From the NCBI GenBank assembly GCA_026392455.1, contig JAPLCB010000004.1:682001-746000 (forward strand): DNA of 64,000 bases, read 5' to 3'. Positions within the stretch are counted from its first letter, which is position 1, and each line of letters begins with the position of its first letter. Below, piece after piece: positions 63,544 through 64,000 of this stretch. The notes under the pieces were generated by a model. It was not told the DNA's origin, ran no database searches, and saw only the letters and a list, made by a program, of their open reading frames with translations. Source of the DNA: Propionibacteriales bacterium (GTDB lineage: Bacteria; Actinomycetota; Actinomycetes; Propionibacteriales; Nocardioidaceae). The position numbers were made by a program, and so were the translations under genes.

Positions 63544-64000
63544 ATGAGGAACGTACTGGTGGTGGCCGCGCTGCGGGCCGAGGCGGCGTACATCCCGGAC
63601 GGCGTGCCGCTCGTCGTCACCGGCGTCGGCAAGACCAATGCCGGCATCGAGGTCACCCGGGCACTGCTGGCCTACGGGGACACCGCTGACCTCACGGTGC
63701 TGAACATCGGGACAGCCGGCGCGCTCCACCCCGGACTCACCGGACTGTGCCACCCGAGCACCGTGATCAACCACGACCTGAACGCCGACGCGATCCGCGC
63801 GATCGGACTGGATCCGCAGGAGCGTCTGGAGCTCGGTACCGGCGACGGGTCGGTGCTCGCGTCGGGCGACGTGTTCGTCCACGAGCCGGCCCGGCGCGAC
63901 GCGCTCGCCGAGCGGGCCGACCTCGTCGACATGGAGGCCTACGGCGTCGCCCTGGCGTGCCAGCGGTTCGGCGTCGACCTCGAGCTCGCCAAGCACGTCT
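63544..64000 (+). CDS. Nucleosidase (MTA/SAH nucleosidase-like), 3' end cut by window edge
   Basis: About 152 codons are visible from the ATG at 63544. VLVVAALRAEAAYIPDGVPL starts the chain, VVTGVGKTNAGIEVTRALL near residue 22 and TVLNIGTAGALHPGLTGLC near 54 are nucleoside phosphorylase-superfamily motifs, and LVDMEAYGVALACQRFG near 130 contains the ribose-binding MExxG-like segment. It probably splits a purine nucleoside such as methylthioadenosine or adenosylhomocysteine. It lies 9 nt behind the GuaB1 gene, consistent with purine salvage. The end lies beyond the window. Confidence 0.85.
   Translation, partial: MRNVLVVAALRAEAAYIPDGVPLVVTGVGKTNAGIEVTRALLAYGDTADLTVLNIGTAGALHPGLTGLCHPSTVINHDLNADAIRAIGLDPQERLELGTGDGSVLASGDVFVHEPARRDALAERADLVDMEAYGVALACQRFGVDLELAKHV

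Overview
This is a GC-rich actinobacterial chromosome segment. RbpA, OpcA, mycothiol-type enzymes, acVLRF1, a DUF3099 protein, dodecin, an InhA-like enoyl reductase and the order pgl-opcA-zwf-pgi-tal-tkt // ctaB ... ctaA-ABC exporter // sufR-sufB-sufD-sufC-sufS-sufU-sufT all point to it. That order is the Mycobacterium Rv1445c-Rv1466 layout as I know it. Protein style suggests the Nocardioides/Nocardioidaceae group; this is inferred from family knowledge, not from a search.

Region 1 (1 to about 7050) is accessory DNA. It holds a small serine resolvase running off the left edge, a secreted protein with six NHL repeats, a frameshifted Crp-type fragment, a membrane adenylate/guanylate cyclase bracketed by two decayed msrA 3' ends, an unknown winged-helix gene, and a large serine recombinase next to the conserved secG gene. 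It looks like the right-hand end of an island, or layered insertions, upstream of secG.

Region 2 (7.1-17.8 kb) is core metabolism: secG and rbpA on the plus strand, then a minus-strand transketolase-to-6-phosphogluconolactonase operon (tkt, tal, pgi, zwf, opcA, pgl). ctaB (heme O synthase) and a GNAT gene diverge from tkt. Region 3 (17.7-22 kb) holds an LtrA protein, a DCC thiol-redox protein, ctaA and a two-gene ABC exporter. Region 4 (22-29.3 kb) is the SUF iron-sulfur assembly operon with a Rieske protein inside it, followed by an acVLRF1 gene. The sufR control region carries an IdeR/DtxR-like palindrome and a probable SufR operator.

Region 5 (29.4-36.9 kb) has a DUF2510 protein, a phosphotransferase, a minus-strand operon of a zinc metallopeptidase with bioA, bioF and bioD (no bioB), and an ABC-F protein. 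Region 6 (36.9-47.7 kb) has an enoyl-CoA hydratase, an ABC exporter, an atypical SDR, SURF1, moaA, small proteins, dodecin, a fabG-fabI pair, an MFS transporter and a SixA-type phosphatase. Region 7 (47.7-64 kb) has serB, NfeD-SPFH-TSUP, a mycothiol-type enzyme, a hydrolase, a PEBP protein, a siroheme-type fusion enzyme, an rRNA methyltransferase, peptide deformylase, a paired acyl-CoA dehydrogenase operon behind an operator-like palindrome, galactokinase, a GuaB1-type enzyme and a truncated nucleosidase.

Three observations stand out. (i) A dispersed 78-126 bp hairpin repeat lies just 3' of three genes, with compensatory changes between copies and, in two copies, terminal inverted repeats that overlap the host stop codon. 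(ii) A cyclase gene is flanked by duplicated msrA 3' ends. (iii) About eighteen genes have a NANNNT -10 box exactly 6-7 nt before the start codon, indicating widespread leaderless transcription. No tRNA, rRNA or CRISPR array was recognised.
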